From Acanthopleura granulata (Eukaryota; Mollusca; Polyplacophora; Chitonida; Chitonidae), in assembly GCA_016165875.1 (NCBI GenBank), contig JABBOT010000005.1, positions 25,135,368-25,199,367 of the forward strand: a DNA stretch of 64,000 nt, written 5' to 3'. The notes beneath the pieces are model-generated. The model was not told where the DNA came from and ran no database searches. It worked only from the letters and a program-made list of their open reading frames with translations. Positions within the stretch are counted from its first letter, which is position 1, and each line of letters starts with the position of its first letter. Positions 1-12,373 of this stretch are shown piece after piece. Both the position numbers and the translations under genes were made by a program.

Positions 1-3000
1 CTGGGGTGGGCATCTACACTATGTTCCCACACAGCCATGTTCTATGATGTATGCACATATATACACATATACTTAGAACTACTGAGTAAAGCCTTAAGTA
101 CAGTGTACAACACCAAATGAAATACATAAATAAATAAATACTGAGTAAAGCAATAACTTCCTGAACTGAATATTCTGACGGTAATCTTTTGACTTTTATT
201 TATTTATTTATTTGATTGGTATTTTACGCCATACTCAAGAATATTTCACTTCTGATGAGTTTTAGGTCATACGTTAAGATTACCAAGAATGAAATACAAT
301 CAGTGTTGTAGATGATCTCGTCTTTCTGATAATCTTTGATAAAATAAAAATTTAAGAAAGGTTTTGTTTACCTTTTGTGTTTTTTTCTAAATATTTTTCA
401 TAATGCGACACTCTTTCTCTTGTTATAATGACTTTCAAATGGCCACAAGATTCAGAAGTATATGTAAATTTGGCCTACAGATATAAACCATCACAAAATT
501 AACACAGTCCTATTGAGTCTTGGGTGTAGGTGAATTCCTCCTACACCAAAGAATCTCAGTACAAAAGATACACATACATGGTAATCAGAAGCCTGGCGGT
601 TTTCCCTCCATGATGAAGGGGACGCCAAAACAGCATTATCAATTCCTACTTTATTAAGCCCAGCCAACAGTGAAGGGTTTAAATCCTGGTGTTGTGATTA
701 CCTGTAGAGTCAGAGTTGGGGAGGTCACCACAAGGCCAAACTGAATACACATCTGCGCTGTTAAAACACTGTTAGCTCCCTGGTATGATTGGAGTACCAG
801 AATGACCTACCTTAATCCCAGAACTACATGTATCTCATCAACATGTGAACACTACTTTCCCTACACTCAGCCCCTACAAATACCTGTTGGGACTCTTCAT
901 GCAGCATCCGGGGCAAAGTTTCTAAGCCTTGTAAACTGCTCTGGCTCCTCCGCCTAGTCAAGTGTGCAATCTAGGTGGAGGGCAATTTAGGCAGTGGCTG
1001 GAGTACTAACACATACCGGTATGTTTATGATTCACATAACATTTCTGTTTATACCAACATATGAGACTGCTGCACGCTTTTGCATTTGTACAGTTCTACA
1101 TTTCATCAACACAAGTTGAAAATGTTGCCTGAAAAAATGTTAATTTTGGACCTAACAATGCATTATTTTATCTGTGTTGTTTAAATTTTGCAAACACATC
1201 ACTGTGTATGACATACCTATCTGTACACTGTGTACAATTTTTTGGAAAATTAGAAAATAGAATCTACATGCACAACAAAAAGTTACTGCTAAAAAGTATT
1301 ATTAATAAATGTTTAAGAGCCAACACTAGAATGTCACAATGTGCTCTGAGCAAATGGTACAAATTTGTAAGAAAAATGGATAAAAAAGTCAGGGTAGAAA
1401 TGCACGCATGGGCTATTTGTGTTCAACATGTACATGGACAATAAGAACAAGAAAAACATGATTTATAGTTGTTGCATACAAACTTAAAAACCACTGCTGA
1501 AATATGACTATGCCAAAAAAAGAGACAAACTGCAAGCGTCTTTAAAAAATTCACAATTTCCACTCAAAAAGGCACCAGTGTACTGTGACAAGTACTTTAA
1601 CAAAATGGGACTTTTGGGCAACAAAAGACTTATTATGAAGTATTACTGATATTCTGCTCTTTGAAAGTACCAACCTGCTACACAAATAGCAGAGTAAGCT
1701 TCAAGGATTGACAAGGGTTTGAAGTTGCTGCGGGGAAAAGCCATGAAAGACTTTAAAGTTGCTGAGTGCCGTGAGGTGTGCCACATAATGCGGCACAGTT
1801 ATCAATCACAATGCTGCAGTGAATGAATACAGGTTTACAGGACGGCCAAAAGAAATTGCTGAATTGCCACTACGACCATATGCACCAAGCGCGTGGGAGG
1901 AGTCTATTTCTGGGTCAGTGGAGTTAGGTATGCAGGTAACACAGTGTTAATGCCACTGTGGTCTATAATATATCAATATACATGTGCTGCACACTGAAGG
2001 CGACAAACTACAATGACACAGCTGAGTCATCTGAGTTCAACGTTAATTGATCAGCATGAAGTTGTAGCATCAGAGATCAAGATGCGTTATCTATGACAAT
2101 ATAAAAGCTGGCTCTGTGAGATGTACATAGGTATATACGCTGTGACAGAACATTTCACAGGAAGTTTCAAAGCTTAAAACGGATGCATGGAGAAGAAATA
2201 ATACAGGCTCGTTTTTCTGACAAAGAAACTTTTATATGGTTGAGACACTGTGAGTGTGCACATACTATAGAGGAGAATATAGTGCCTGTGAAGATGTGAC
2301 TAAGGCGTGGAGAATCTGCCTACACACATCCTGAGTGGCTGACCCAGCTCTGTGACCCGACTAAATAGGTGAATGAGCCTCAATCCCCACACACCATGGC
2401 CCAGGACCTCATAAATAAGCTCCTTCGATCACCCCTGCCCTCAAAGAGTTCAACCACCCATAACAATGACGGTGTCAGATGTTCCGACCCATCAACCCAT
2501 ACCTGGCTATCCCAATCAAGTAATAACTCATTCCCATATTTCCCAAAACTTTTACTGCCTGAGGTGCACTGAGAGAAAAAATTAAAATGCATGCCTGCTG
2601 TCACAAATCATTAGGGGAAGAAAGGACGCACTGGTTTTAATTTGACTTTGAGTTAGATAGATGAGGCCTGGTGAAGAGACAGTACACTACACTCTAACTT
2701 ATGGTGTAGTCATGCTGTGCTTCATACGCTTGATTATTTAACACTCTAACATAAAAGTAGTACGCATGCACTCACAAATATGGAGTGATGTGGTAGGGGT
2801 AATGACCACAGCATAAACAAATTAATTCTTACTCACTGGTGGGATGACACACAGCACAAGTCAATTATGAATAAAATATGTGAACACCAAACATAAATAA
2901 ATACATTCCTCTGCACCATGATGGCATAATGATAAAAAGGAAAACAATGTTGGCGAAACTGAAAACACTTCCAGGAAAATAAAAATAACATATCTCAATA

Positions 3001-3089
3001 AAGTGTAAATATTTGTACAGAAAGTCACAAACGAATTCTGCAAAGAAACTACAAAAGAAAACAAAAATGTACAATTATATGTTGCTTAC
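1..3089 (-). other. Probable lamin intron 1 (partial)
   Basis: This stretch lies downstream of the lamin exon 1 donor on the minus strand. It is AT-rich and I found no second lamin exon. It contains a short SINE 3' fragment at 194-253. I see nothing else I can name. Confidence 0.6.
194..253 (-). mobile_element. SINE 3' fragment
   Basis: Only the TTTATT-rich tail and the conserved 3' domain (TTTACGCCATACTCAAGAATATTTCACTT in part) are present. It is the same family as the full copy at 34333-34594 and is 5'-truncated. Confidence 0.75.
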
Positions 3090-3502
3090 TTGGTGAGCCA
3101 TTCGTTGGCCTCTTCTTTGTATTTGCTGGCTTCTAGTTGCAGTCTAGCCTTATCTTTGGCCGTCTCGTCCAGCAGTTTGCGGGCGTCCGACAGCTCCGAT
3201 TCGTACAGGCTTTTGATGCTTGTCACTTCCCGGGTCACCGTTTCCTCCGACTGTTTCACCTGTACCATAAGCCGGTTGTTTTCTGTCTCCAGGAAGCGAA
3301 CCTTGTCGATGTAGTTAGCCAGGCGATCGTTCAGATGAGACAGCTCTTCCTTTTCCTGAGTCCGACTAATACGAGCCGGTGACGGCGCCCGAGCCCGACC
3401 CGGCGAGGCCGCCCCGCGAGCCGGTGTGCCCGCATCCGACGATGAACCGTGCTGGGTCGTCTTTGTCGTAATCGTCGTCCTCTTCACTGATTTGGTCGCC
3501 AT
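3090..3502 (-). CDS. LMN: Nuclear lamin, first coding exon (head domain and coil 1A)
   Basis: Nuclear lamins are intermediate-filament proteins that form the meshwork under the inner nuclear membrane. The exon encodes 137 complete codons plus two bases. Residues 1-49 are a basic, Ser/Thr/Pro-rich head. The rod begins near residue 50 with [20 protein letters not shown], the near-invariant start of coil 1A, followed by FLETENNRL. Residues 40-47 (PSPARISR) align with the mitotic Cdk1 site just before the rod in vertebrate lamins (SPTRITR). The later stretch [13 protein letters not shown] and [18 protein letters not shown] is lamin-like rather than cytoplasmic-IF-like. I chose the ATG at 3502-3500 because it has A at -3 and G at +4 and gives a normal head length. 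The frame stays open upstream to 3598, but that part reads as leader. The exon ends in a consensus donor (AA|GTAAGC, intron from 3089 downward), phase 2. The remaining exons lie at lower coordinates outside the window, or are too short for me to see. Confidence 0.95.
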
Positions 3503-3665
3503 CCTGAACCTGGTTTGATGGTTGCAGATCTCTGATTCCCGCTTAAAACACGCAGTCCTTGAGTTAAAACGTCCCACCGAAAACTCTCTCTCTACCAAGA
3601 TGGCCGATAAAGCGTGGGTACCCGCCTTCGGTCACGTGACCGGAACCGCTACCTTAGCCGGCGGG
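3503..3665 (-). promoter_or_regulatory. Lamin 5' leader and core promoter region
   Basis: The GC-rich, CpG-containing block directly upstream of the lamin ATG stands out from the AT-rich flanks. It contains a 14-bp perfect palindrome with a CACGTG E-box at 3629-3642, an ETS-type CCGGAA at 3640-3645 and a YY1-type CAAGATGGC at 3596-3604. YY1 and ETS sites are common near TATA-less start sites of housekeeping genes. I see no clear TATA box. The exact start site is not determined; somewhere in 3550-3650 is my inference. Confidence 0.55.
3629..3642. promoter_or_regulatory. Palindromic E-box (GTCACGTGAC) in lamin promoter
   Basis: CGGTCACGTGACCG is a perfect 14-bp palindrome. Its core GTCACGTGAC is the classical high-affinity site for bHLH-Zip factors (USF, MITF/TFE, Myc/Max). 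It lies about 130 bp upstream of the lamin ATG. Binding is inferred from the motif alone. Confidence 0.5.
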
Positions 3666-6600
3666 GCGTCCAGACCTGCACGTTACAGAATCCCAACTGT
3701 GATATAATGTGAACAAAAGGATCAGATTTTATTTCACATTAGCGTGAAAGACGAGCAGTATTCAAAGGGCAGCACGGTGACATGACTTGAAATGACAAAA
3801 TTGGCGACCTGACATCAATCGCATTTTGGTTACAAGTCTCATAGTAAGGGCGAGAACTTTGCAACCTAATACACACGGGCTCTGCCATTTCATTTTTGTG
3901 GTAGAGTTACCGTACTTGAACTGCGCAAAATGTTAACGGATTATGCCTATACGTTGTAATCATTGGTAGGAAACATATGCAGCCATGATAATCTCTATAT
4001 GATTTAAATAAGATATTTCTATATATTTTCTCTTTAACTTAGAGATTTATGGTAATAAGTCCAATAAAATCGGCTGTAATAATTAACAATTGGCTCCAAA
4101 CCATGCAAGTATACTGTATAGTAAGCCTAATGCAAAACTGTGCAAGGATACTTCTGCTTATGACTCGTAAGATGTGTTGTAAAATACCTTGAAGACTGCC
4201 ATGCCATGCGGCCCAACACTGTTTCTCACGTACCACCCAGTGATCTGAGCATAACAAAGAATTTGAAATCGGAATCTATCTGAATCCGATGTAACTTTGA
4301 AGACAGTCGTTGGTCGAAGCATTTGCCATTATAGGTCAAATGGTTATAATGCAAATCAATTAGGCAGACACGTGTCTCCACAGGGGTATGAAGTGCCCTC
4401 TGTCACATGGCCAAGGTGAGAAACTCGCCAGTTTCAGGATGTGTTGTTAGTTAAGGGAGATTCCTGACACTTTTAGACAAGTTGAATGTCTTCAACCACC
4501 ACCCACCGGGATCTATCCTAAGACAACCCACCCACCCACCCCGGGATCCCCAGTGCATTTCAGTACAGGTTTTATGACCAGTTTGTTGACATGATACCCC
4601 TTTCCTAGAAGTTAATTGTGAATAATGGAATTAGCGAGATACACAAGTTCCTAGCTGTGCCGTCACCGGAGAAGAGAGACAAGCCCAAACTGATTTATAT
4701 ATAACCACAGATGATATAGCCTTCGCCAATTCTGTTATAACACTGGTCAGAATGTGTAGACTACATGTACAATCATGTCCTACCTCCGTGGTATAACTAT
4801 TCTCAGGTCATTATGTTTACTGAATTAAACCAGTACAGAAATTTCAAATTTACACCTGTTTCACTTGGACGATATTACGAAAGCAATAGCCATGCCAGTA
4901 TATACAAATTAGATGGACGTGGCATGTATGGTGTAATTATGGGAAGGCGCTTATATATAGATATATTAGCGGTGCAGATATATGTATATGAAAGGCAGTG
5001 GAATAAACATGCAAAGACAAAAGGTCCTAAATGACTACGTTGTTGCCATCGTGTAAATAGCATAGTCTTGGGTAGGGAACGTGTAAATTATAACACCCAA
5101 TTGGGTTTTCCAGTTCCCTCCGCGCAATATACTGACCGCCACTGAAAACCAAAAAGAAAAAAAAACACTAAAAACTTATGAAAGGCTTAATTTCGCATAT
5201 GAGCCACCGTTCATACTGTTCAGTCAAAGCATATATACTTGTGTAGGCTCAACCCTATAGCTCACTGTATATGCTATAGCGTCACACGACGAAGTGTCAA
5301 GGTCAGTGAACATTTTATAGTCTTTCACATGTCCAGATCTGCATGGAATATAGTACACTGCATTACCACATTCAGCTCATAACCTAGGCCTGTGTTTTAT
5401 AGGCCTAAAGCCTACTCATGCCCCTGTTGTTTAGGAATAACTGTTTTGTTAACTGATTCATATACCCTATTCGAATTCCATTACCCCATCAGTGTTCACA
5501 CCCTATAACATATATAGTGCACTGAATTTAGCATATACACGGACGTCAAGTATGTTTTGTCTTATACCAGTTGTAAACAGGTAACGGAAAATTTTGTAAA
5601 ACTTGCTACTCAAGATGTGACACTGATTTGCCGTCTGTCCTGCGAGCATGTGGGATTGTACAGAATAGCCTCCCTTAACATGCAGAACATTTCCCGCCCA
5701 GAGAAGTAGGTTCCATGTTGCGTATAACCACATCATTCTCTGCTTTAATTTTATGTTACAATACTACTAAACTATCACGTGCGCGTAACCGGTGAAATCC
5801 GACCTCTTGTCAGTTTACCTCAGGATTTTATTCTAACTCTTCATGTAAATGCATAAATATATCATAGTCACATTACACACTCCCTAGCACCATGGTTGAA
5901 GGAGAATCAGGTAAATAATGCAATGGCGTTAATTGAAATAGATTTGATTAAACGTCACATTTCTAGAATTACGCTATATGCTTTTTGTACGCCATTTGGA
6001 CCAAATTCATTTTTGTGAGTTAAGTTCCCATTTCACCCGTACGCACTATATACACAGGCCCTATATATACCCAATCAGTTGGTTTGGAAGGCGACTTGAT
6101 CCGAACATACAAGTATATTGAGAGTCCCACTACCCACATTTTCAACGGACTGAGATGAAACTGGAGGTACATCAGAGAATGTTCGTAGATAGACGCACTT
6201 ATTCATTATCTTGAAATTCTCTCCAAGACTTCATTTGTTTCACATCGTGTTAAAACATATTCTGTCATGATCCCCCTGTTCGTCCCTTCATCCGTCCGTT
6301 TGTAGGCCTATATTTGCGTTGAGTGTTCTTTTATTCGATAAATTCAAAGATGCATACAAGCATGGGGGCATTGGTGATGTATGTTGCGCTACCTTTTTCT
6401 GTCCTTTTTCTTGATTCATCTCCTTAAAAGATTGTTTATATATCTACATGTATGTTCTTTCTCACATCGTTCTACAATCTACATTGTATCATTATTGTTC
6501 AACTTCGAACTGTCTCTTACGTCGTCTTGTCTTTCAGTTATAATTTTTACAACTGTGTTATAAGGCACTTCTATATTCCCTATACAACCAACTAGTCGGA

Positions 6601-7144
6601 GTCTGGTGTGTATTACATTCATCTGGTCACAGTGGACATATTGGGCAAAAGTATATGGCTTTGCTTATACGTTTCCTTTTTTCTGTAGATTTGTTTCAAT
6701 ATGTAATTTAGAATTACAGAAATAGAGACAAGTACGCCACGCTGTCTCTGTACGATTTCCCATCCTACTAATGGTATAATGCACATTTATTGGTGTAAAT
6801 ACAGTGTAAAATGACCAACGCCCAGCGTGTTTAATTGGTGATTAAACTTCAGACAAGCGTGTTTAATAAATATACACACATATTTAAGTATTGAACATAA
6901 GTTTCTAAAACATGTATAGGCCTATACTATGATGCTATCATCGCCATGTTTAATATATGATGCATAAAAGTGTTTATAAGTTAAACATCAAAATTTACAG
7001 TGTACAATCATGCAAGGAGGTGCCTATCTCATGTTTCTGTTATGTAACTTTAACAGCATAACGATGCACTCTGGTGTAGAATTGATAAATAAAAGGATTT
7101 GTAGTGAAATGCTCGGTCATGGAATAGGGACGTGTCCTATGTTT
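3666..7144. other. Intergenic, no gene seen
   Basis: AT-rich sequence upstream of the lamin promoter. It has no supported coding region. The only local structure I note is the C-rich tract at 4527-4542. Confidence 0.6.
4527..4542 (-). other. G-quadruplex motif, single-base loops
   Basis: The minus strand reads GGGGTGGGTGGGTGGG. This is four G-runs separated by single T loops, a class known to form very stable parallel quadruplexes. It sits about 1 kb upstream of the lamin ATG, on the lamin coding strand. Confidence 0.6.
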
Positions 7145-7330
7145 GATTTTATTTCATTTTATTTTATTGGTGTTCTATGCCACACTCAGGAATATTTCTC
7201 CTATGCAAGTGCACACTGCAGCATTGTGGTGGGACGGAAACCAGACAGATTCCGCGAAAAGCGACGACCATGTGCAAGTTGCTGGCAGATCCCCTTACAT
7301 ACGGCGCGAGAGGTAGCCGGCTTTAGCTTG
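7145..7330 (-). mobile_element. SINE, 5'-truncated and diverged
   Basis: Tail and 3' domain (TTATTGGTGTTCTATGCC, then CAGGAATATTTCTCCTATG), then the GGTGGGACGGAAACC and GTTGCTGGCAGATCC blocks of the family. The tRNA-derived head is missing. Confidence 0.8.
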
Positions 7331-7624
7331 ACATGATCCACCGTTTTTGGAGGAGAAAAAAAATTAAAACCTTTATTTCCATTCTACCGTATCCAGTTAT
7401 CACCAAAATGTTATTAATGTCCTACCCTTTTAATTTGTTCCTTTCTAAGACGCGAAAGCTTTCACCCTTATCCACAAAAACATATTCCTACCAGTTGATG
7501 TGTGGAAGTAGACGATTCTAATTCAAAGGCAGGGGAGGAAGGCTTTCGGCCAACTAGAATGTTTTATTTAAATATCTGAGGTCTACCTTTTCAGTTGAAC
7601 TTCACATTTTGTCCAAGTGTTGCA

Positions 7625-7792
7625 TACTCTGTAAAAACGACTGTGTATAAACAACGCATGCTCATCAGTGGTACACAATTGTGTATTACACAAATTACAC
7701 AAATTGTGTGCTGCTGGCACACAAAATTATGTGGATGTGCATTTTTGCCACAATAATGTGTGCCACTCGTACACAGTAGTTTTTAGAGAGTA
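7625..7792 (+). mobile_element. TIR-bounded MITE, copy A
   Basis: Left end tactctgtaaaaacgactg and right end, read in reverse complement, tactctctaaaaactactg are near-identical inverted termini. Over 23 bp I count 20 matches. Each end begins in TA, consistent with a TA target duplication as in Tc1/mariner-type MITEs. The interior has short acacaa/ttgtgt inverted motifs. It has no coding capacity. Related copies are at 8945-9138 and 18146-18342. Confidence 0.7.
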
Positions 7793-8944
7793 ATCCATTT
7801 TGACAGCCGTGTGTGAGTTGTTTATATTCAAAGTGAAACAGACACTTATCACCGACGAACAACGTATCCACACTCTATTTTGAAGGATCCGGGACCCGGT
7901 TTCATGAAGCATACTTAATGCTAAGTAGCCCATATCTAATTGCACTTCCTGTCTCTACAACACACATTGTCATGGAAATTAAGCGAATACGTGGCTAAGT
8001 GTGCTTCATGAAACTGTGACCAGTCCAACTTGTCTAGACCATCACAAGCTGTGGCAAGATGCCAACATGCGTATGTAACGACATGTTATACATGTATATA
8101 CATTGTAGATGGCGTCTGTCTGTCCAGTGTTTTCTAGATATAAAAAACAAAATCAACAAGTGTCATAAAATTGACAGTAACGATAATGATTTGCAGACGA
8201 AAAATTATTCCAAGGGTTGAGTTGTCTGTTTTTATTTACAGATATGCGTACTATCATATGACGTTGTGCAATACTTTTCTCAATTTATATTCGTCTAATA
8301 ATATGTAGATTAAGTAGTCCACCAAGGACATCTATTATAGGTGACATTAGAAATTACAAAAAACCAAACCAATGAAGTCTCAAGCTCAAATTTTTCTCTG
8401 AACCGGTCTGTTAAATATATCGGCATGGCGAAGACTGCAGCATGCAGTGCTTCATCATGTAAGCGAAAACTCTTGAACGCTTCTGTAAATATCGTGTAAA
8501 CATATACACTTGTACTGGTATGTAGTCCGACTGCCAATCATGCAGGACTCATATAAAGCTCTGATTTCCTTTCATTTTCTGTGATTTTGTTCTCTGTATG
8601 TAATGTACAACAAGGGATCTATCTGGGTAAATTGTTGCTCGATAAAGCACCCAGACCGCCAAAAGACTTAAACGTGACATTTGAATTTAGGGGTAAAGTC
8701 AATCCAGGGTATAGGTGTCTCGGACAATCACACAGTAAAATACTGTGCATGGATTCATTATGCTGCATCGTGGTATTGCTGTTCAGTACTACTGGCCTGC
8801 ATTGTACTTCGCATGACTAGAAAGCATTTATGCATGGTCAGGTGACCTAGTAGCTGGTCCAGTCAACTATAAAGTGCAGTTCTCGTTGCTAACGCTGTTT
8901 TGAGGTTGACTTGAAGTCAGGTGGTTTGTCCCAACACCTTGCGT

Positions 8945-9138
8945 CGTCTCTAAAACTATTGTGTACGAGTCATACACATTACTGTGGCAAAAATACACAT
9001 ATTTTTGTGTACCAGCAGTCCGCAATGCCGTGTGTATGACTGATACACAACTTGTGTTCCACTGATATACAACTTGTGTTCCACTGATACACATGCATTG
9101 TGCATGTGTAAATTTGTACACAGATGTTTTACAGAGTA
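8945..9138 (-). mobile_element. TIR-bounded MITE, copy B (inverted)
   Basis: Reverse-complement copy of the 7625-7792 element. It shares the gtacacaatagttttag end, the ttttgccacagtaatgtgta block and the tactctgtaaaac end. It differs by an internal duplication of a block of about 22 bp (a Gly-Thr-Gln-like acttgtgttccactgata unit seen twice at 9050-9090). Confidence 0.7.
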
Positions 9139-9275
9139 GTAAACATGATATGGTGTGACCCACCTGTAAACTGTAACCGCACTTGCATATATAAGTGAGA
9201 AATTTAAGTTCTCGGTGTTCAACACTACGCAGCGGAGTATAGCAAGTTGTACTTAAACGATTGCTTATCAGCAAA

Positions 9276-9528
9276 TGTATTTATTTATTTCTTTGATTGA
9301 TGTTTTACGCCGTACTCATGAATATCTCACTTAGACGACGGCGGCAAATATTATGGTGGGAGGAAACCGGGAATGTCCGAGGGAAACCCACAATCAACTG
9401 CTGCACAGGTTACCGGTGGATCTTCACACGTACTACTAGAGAGGAAGCCAACGTGAGCTTGGCTTCAACTCACGGCTATCGCATTGGTGAGATGCACCTG
9501 GGTCATTACGCTGGACTAGCGCGCTATC
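9276..9528 (-). mobile_element. SINE, nearly full length
   Basis: T-rich tail, 3' domain (TTTTACGCCGTACTCATGAA), the GGTGGGAGGAAACCGG block, the gaggaagccaacgtgagctt block, and the B-box region in reverse complement (cttcaactcacggct). It runs out at tagcgcgctat, so the outermost part of the tRNA head with the A box is lost. The 99-codon open frame here is SINE sequence, not a gene. Confidence 0.85.
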
Positions 9529-10844
9529 TTCCACACCAGAAAATGTTATCTATGTCAGCGTGTTACATCTATTTGCACCTTTTGAAAGTAAACTAACGTA
9601 ACGAAAGTTTGTGTTGTCATATAAAAAAAATAAGTACAGACATAGCATATATTGTGTTAATTGTTTTCTAATTCTGTGTAAATGTTATAGCGCTCAATCC
9701 GCACAGATGAAGCTTTGACCAAATCAGTCTGTATGGAGATAAAATGAAATTGAAATAAATAAGTGGGTAAATACATAAATAAGTACATAAATAAGGGTTT
9801 GCACCACTGAGGATTTCATGATTTGCACCAGCTTGGTCGCATTGAAGCGCTCGTTTAACTACATGTATATATACAACTATGGCCATATGAGGAAAGCAGT
9901 CTTGAGACATGGAGACAAAAAAAAAATCAACATCAGGGATAAATTTGCATAATAATTATGGAACAGTATGAAGCATCATACAAATTATATGGGAATTAGT
10001 TTTTGTTGTGACGTATTTGAATTTCTATATACACCAGTGAGATTCTGCTGTCTCGTAAATTTCACTCCATGTGATGCGCTTCTGGAGGTTTATGTCACCC
10101 ATATCAGTGTTGTCAGCTGCATCGACTCTTTATGTGCCTGCATTTGATGCGTGTTTGATCAGCCGATATATCATTCTTTGGCCAGTATGCATTAGCTAGA
10201 TATACTGCTTTACTGACGGCTGCGCGGGCTGTGTATAAATATCCATCTGTGATCACCTGATACTCTCTCTCGATAGGACTCACCACTCCCCTTGCCCCTC
10301 CATCCCAGGTAGTGTTCTCTTGCGGAAAACTGGCGTGAGACGCTAACATCTGGGCGAATGGACCATTCTCGGAATGTAAAGAAGAGAAAAATGGCGACAG
10401 AAAAATACTTCGTGTTTCTATGAACGGTCCCGGACAAAATATCAATACTTCAGTCTGAAGGAATAGGGCTGGTATCGGGATTTCCCTTGACTAGTCTCCA
10501 ATGATCTGTAGGCTATAGTGTAGTGTCCTCGGTCCTAAATCACACGTATACCGTATTGATTGAAACAGACAAACGATTCCATAGAGCTCTCAACCTTATG
10601 CTCTTTTTAATGCAGCGAACGTTTTTCCTTCAACTCGATTGGTTAATTATTCACGCTGGATAAACATGTAGCCCGCCCTCTCGAACGCTGTCCCCTGGCG
10701 TCATTGTGGTGAACTATATGCTCAACTATATGCGCATTTCCATTTCTGCTTTGCCATAAACAACGATTATCAACACACACAAGAAGCCGGAACAACGTTT
10801 GTTAGCTGAGGTGAACCATTGGAGCTGCATGAATATATATATAT

Positions 10845-10879
<35 letters not shown>

Positions 10880-11425
10880 ATGTATTATCTGCTCAATTTA
10901 TTACCCCGCATGTGTAAAGAGAATATTGTGTGTACGGTAAAGTTGATTATATAGCAGGAGGTGAAATATGCATGAAACAACATACAACTGTGCATAGGCT
11001 TTGTCCTGCATGGGAAAAGATTCTGATTTATCGGTGTATATCGATGATTTGCTCTCTCTCTCTCTCTATATATGTATGTATAAGAGTTTGTTTGCCTAGT
11101 TTTTCAATCAAAGATTTATAGTTGTGTTATTAAGTTAAACAATCAAGCAATATACATATACGGCATCGTGGAGCGTCTGGCAACCGATACGAATATAAAC
11201 ATTACAATATTAATGTACGTTTGGATTGAAGGAACACAAAGGTATTTCTAGTGAACGTCAGCAAATGAATCTATGCGCGTCAAAACGGACAAAAGAATAT
11301 GCTGCAAACATAATGGATGTATAATTCCAATTCATACAGTCATAAGACCACTTTCCAAGGGACGTTGAATTTACAAACTACCGAAATACTTATGTGTGTA
11401 TATATTGTTAAGAGATTACATAATG
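9529..11425. other. Intergenic, no gene seen
   Basis: Unique AT-rich sequence with a somewhat more GC-rich patch at 10200-10480 that is open in two minus-strand frames. Neither frame resembles a protein I know. There is a TA/CATA simple repeat at about 10832-10879 and a CT run at about 11051-11066. Confidence 0.5.
10832..10879. repeat. (TA)n/(CATA)n microsatellite
   Basis: About 48 bp of alternating AT and ACAT units with no flanking structure. Confidence 0.9.
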
Positions 11426-11850
11426 GGAAAGACCTCGTGAACTAATTAAAGATCATTAAAAACTGTATCTGAAATTACCGTCACTGAATTTTCTTAGATT
11501 CTTTTTTTCACCAAAATAAACACAGTCAAATGTTTGTGGACCATATTGATAAAGTGGTGCACCAGTGACTTCACACAACTTTTTATACACCTTTATGTAC
11601 AGGTCTGAATAAAGTTCTTGTGAAGAGTAATCCTCTAATTTTTGCCTGTGTATGAAAACGACCATATTGATAATGAACCATACTATCAATATGGTCAGTA
11701 AAACCTACCATACAATGAACACATTTGACTGCGTTCATTTTGGTGAAAAAAAATCTAAAAAAAAGAAAAAGACATCACTGATGGTATCTTCAAATACAGT
11801 TTTCAATGGTCTTTTCACTCACTATAACTTCATTTTTACGAGGTCTTTCC
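11426..11850. repeat. Foldback element, imperfect inverted repeat of about 425 bp
   Basis: The outer ends are ggaaagacctcgt (from 11427) and its exact reverse complement ending at 11850. Inward matches include aaaactgtatctgaaattac versus aaaactgtatttgaagatac, and ttcaccaaaataaacacag versus ttcaccaaaatgaacgcag. The arms are about 130 and 200 bp. Near the centre a smaller palindrome (gaccatattgata ... tatcaatatggtc, 11659-11697) is nested in the right arm. Because both arms are copies, the same TFDCVxFGEKK-like peptide appears in opposite-strand frames. I treat those frames as artefacts of the repeat. Confidence 0.75.
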
Positions 11851-12373
11851 TTTTAATTCAAGTAAAGAACAAGAGTGAATAGTTTCCAGTGGTGTAGGAA
11901 GGATGCACTGAATGTTCTAGGCGTATGGATTTGATAAGTATCCAAATTATATACCATTAAACACTTAAAGAATCCCTGAAACTACATTTATACACTTATT
12001 TAATGACGTGGGTTTTCTACGCACCATTTTGGCATTGTTGAATGCCAGAGTTGTGACCCGTGAGTTTTTCCTGCATTGTTTTCACCTTTGGGAGTTTACC
12101 CTTCATGAAGTTCACCTAACGGTGTCACGTGTGGACATGTACATGTGTATTAGCAGCTGCAGAAATAAATATCAGGTTTGCATGGGTTGTGGAAAGGTGT
12201 ATGGCATCCAAAGTGGTTCGTAATGTAAAAGATTATACATAGTGAGTAAAACCATGCAGAGCAGTGACCACTGTTTGATTGTTCACAATTACCACAAATA
12301 ACTGATCCAACCCGTACACTTGTCAATTTACTTCATTAAAAGTTTTGTTCTGATTGTTCATGTAAATGCTTAA

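Noticed and set aside
3503..3598. Upstream extension of the lamin open frame to 3598
   Set aside because: The added 32 residues do not resemble a lamin head, and the downstream ATG has better context.
8867..9274. 135-codon minus-strand frame
   Set aside because: It spans the MITE at 8945-9138. The repeated Gly-Thr-Gln-Val-Val-Tyr peptide comes from internal repeats, not a protein family.
9297..9596. 99-codon plus-strand frame
   Set aside because: It lies mostly within a SINE copy (9276-9528) and reads SINE sequence.
11456..11882. Opposite-strand frames sharing a TFDCVxFGEKK peptide
   Set aside because: The shared peptide reflects the two arms of the foldback element, not a duplicated gene.
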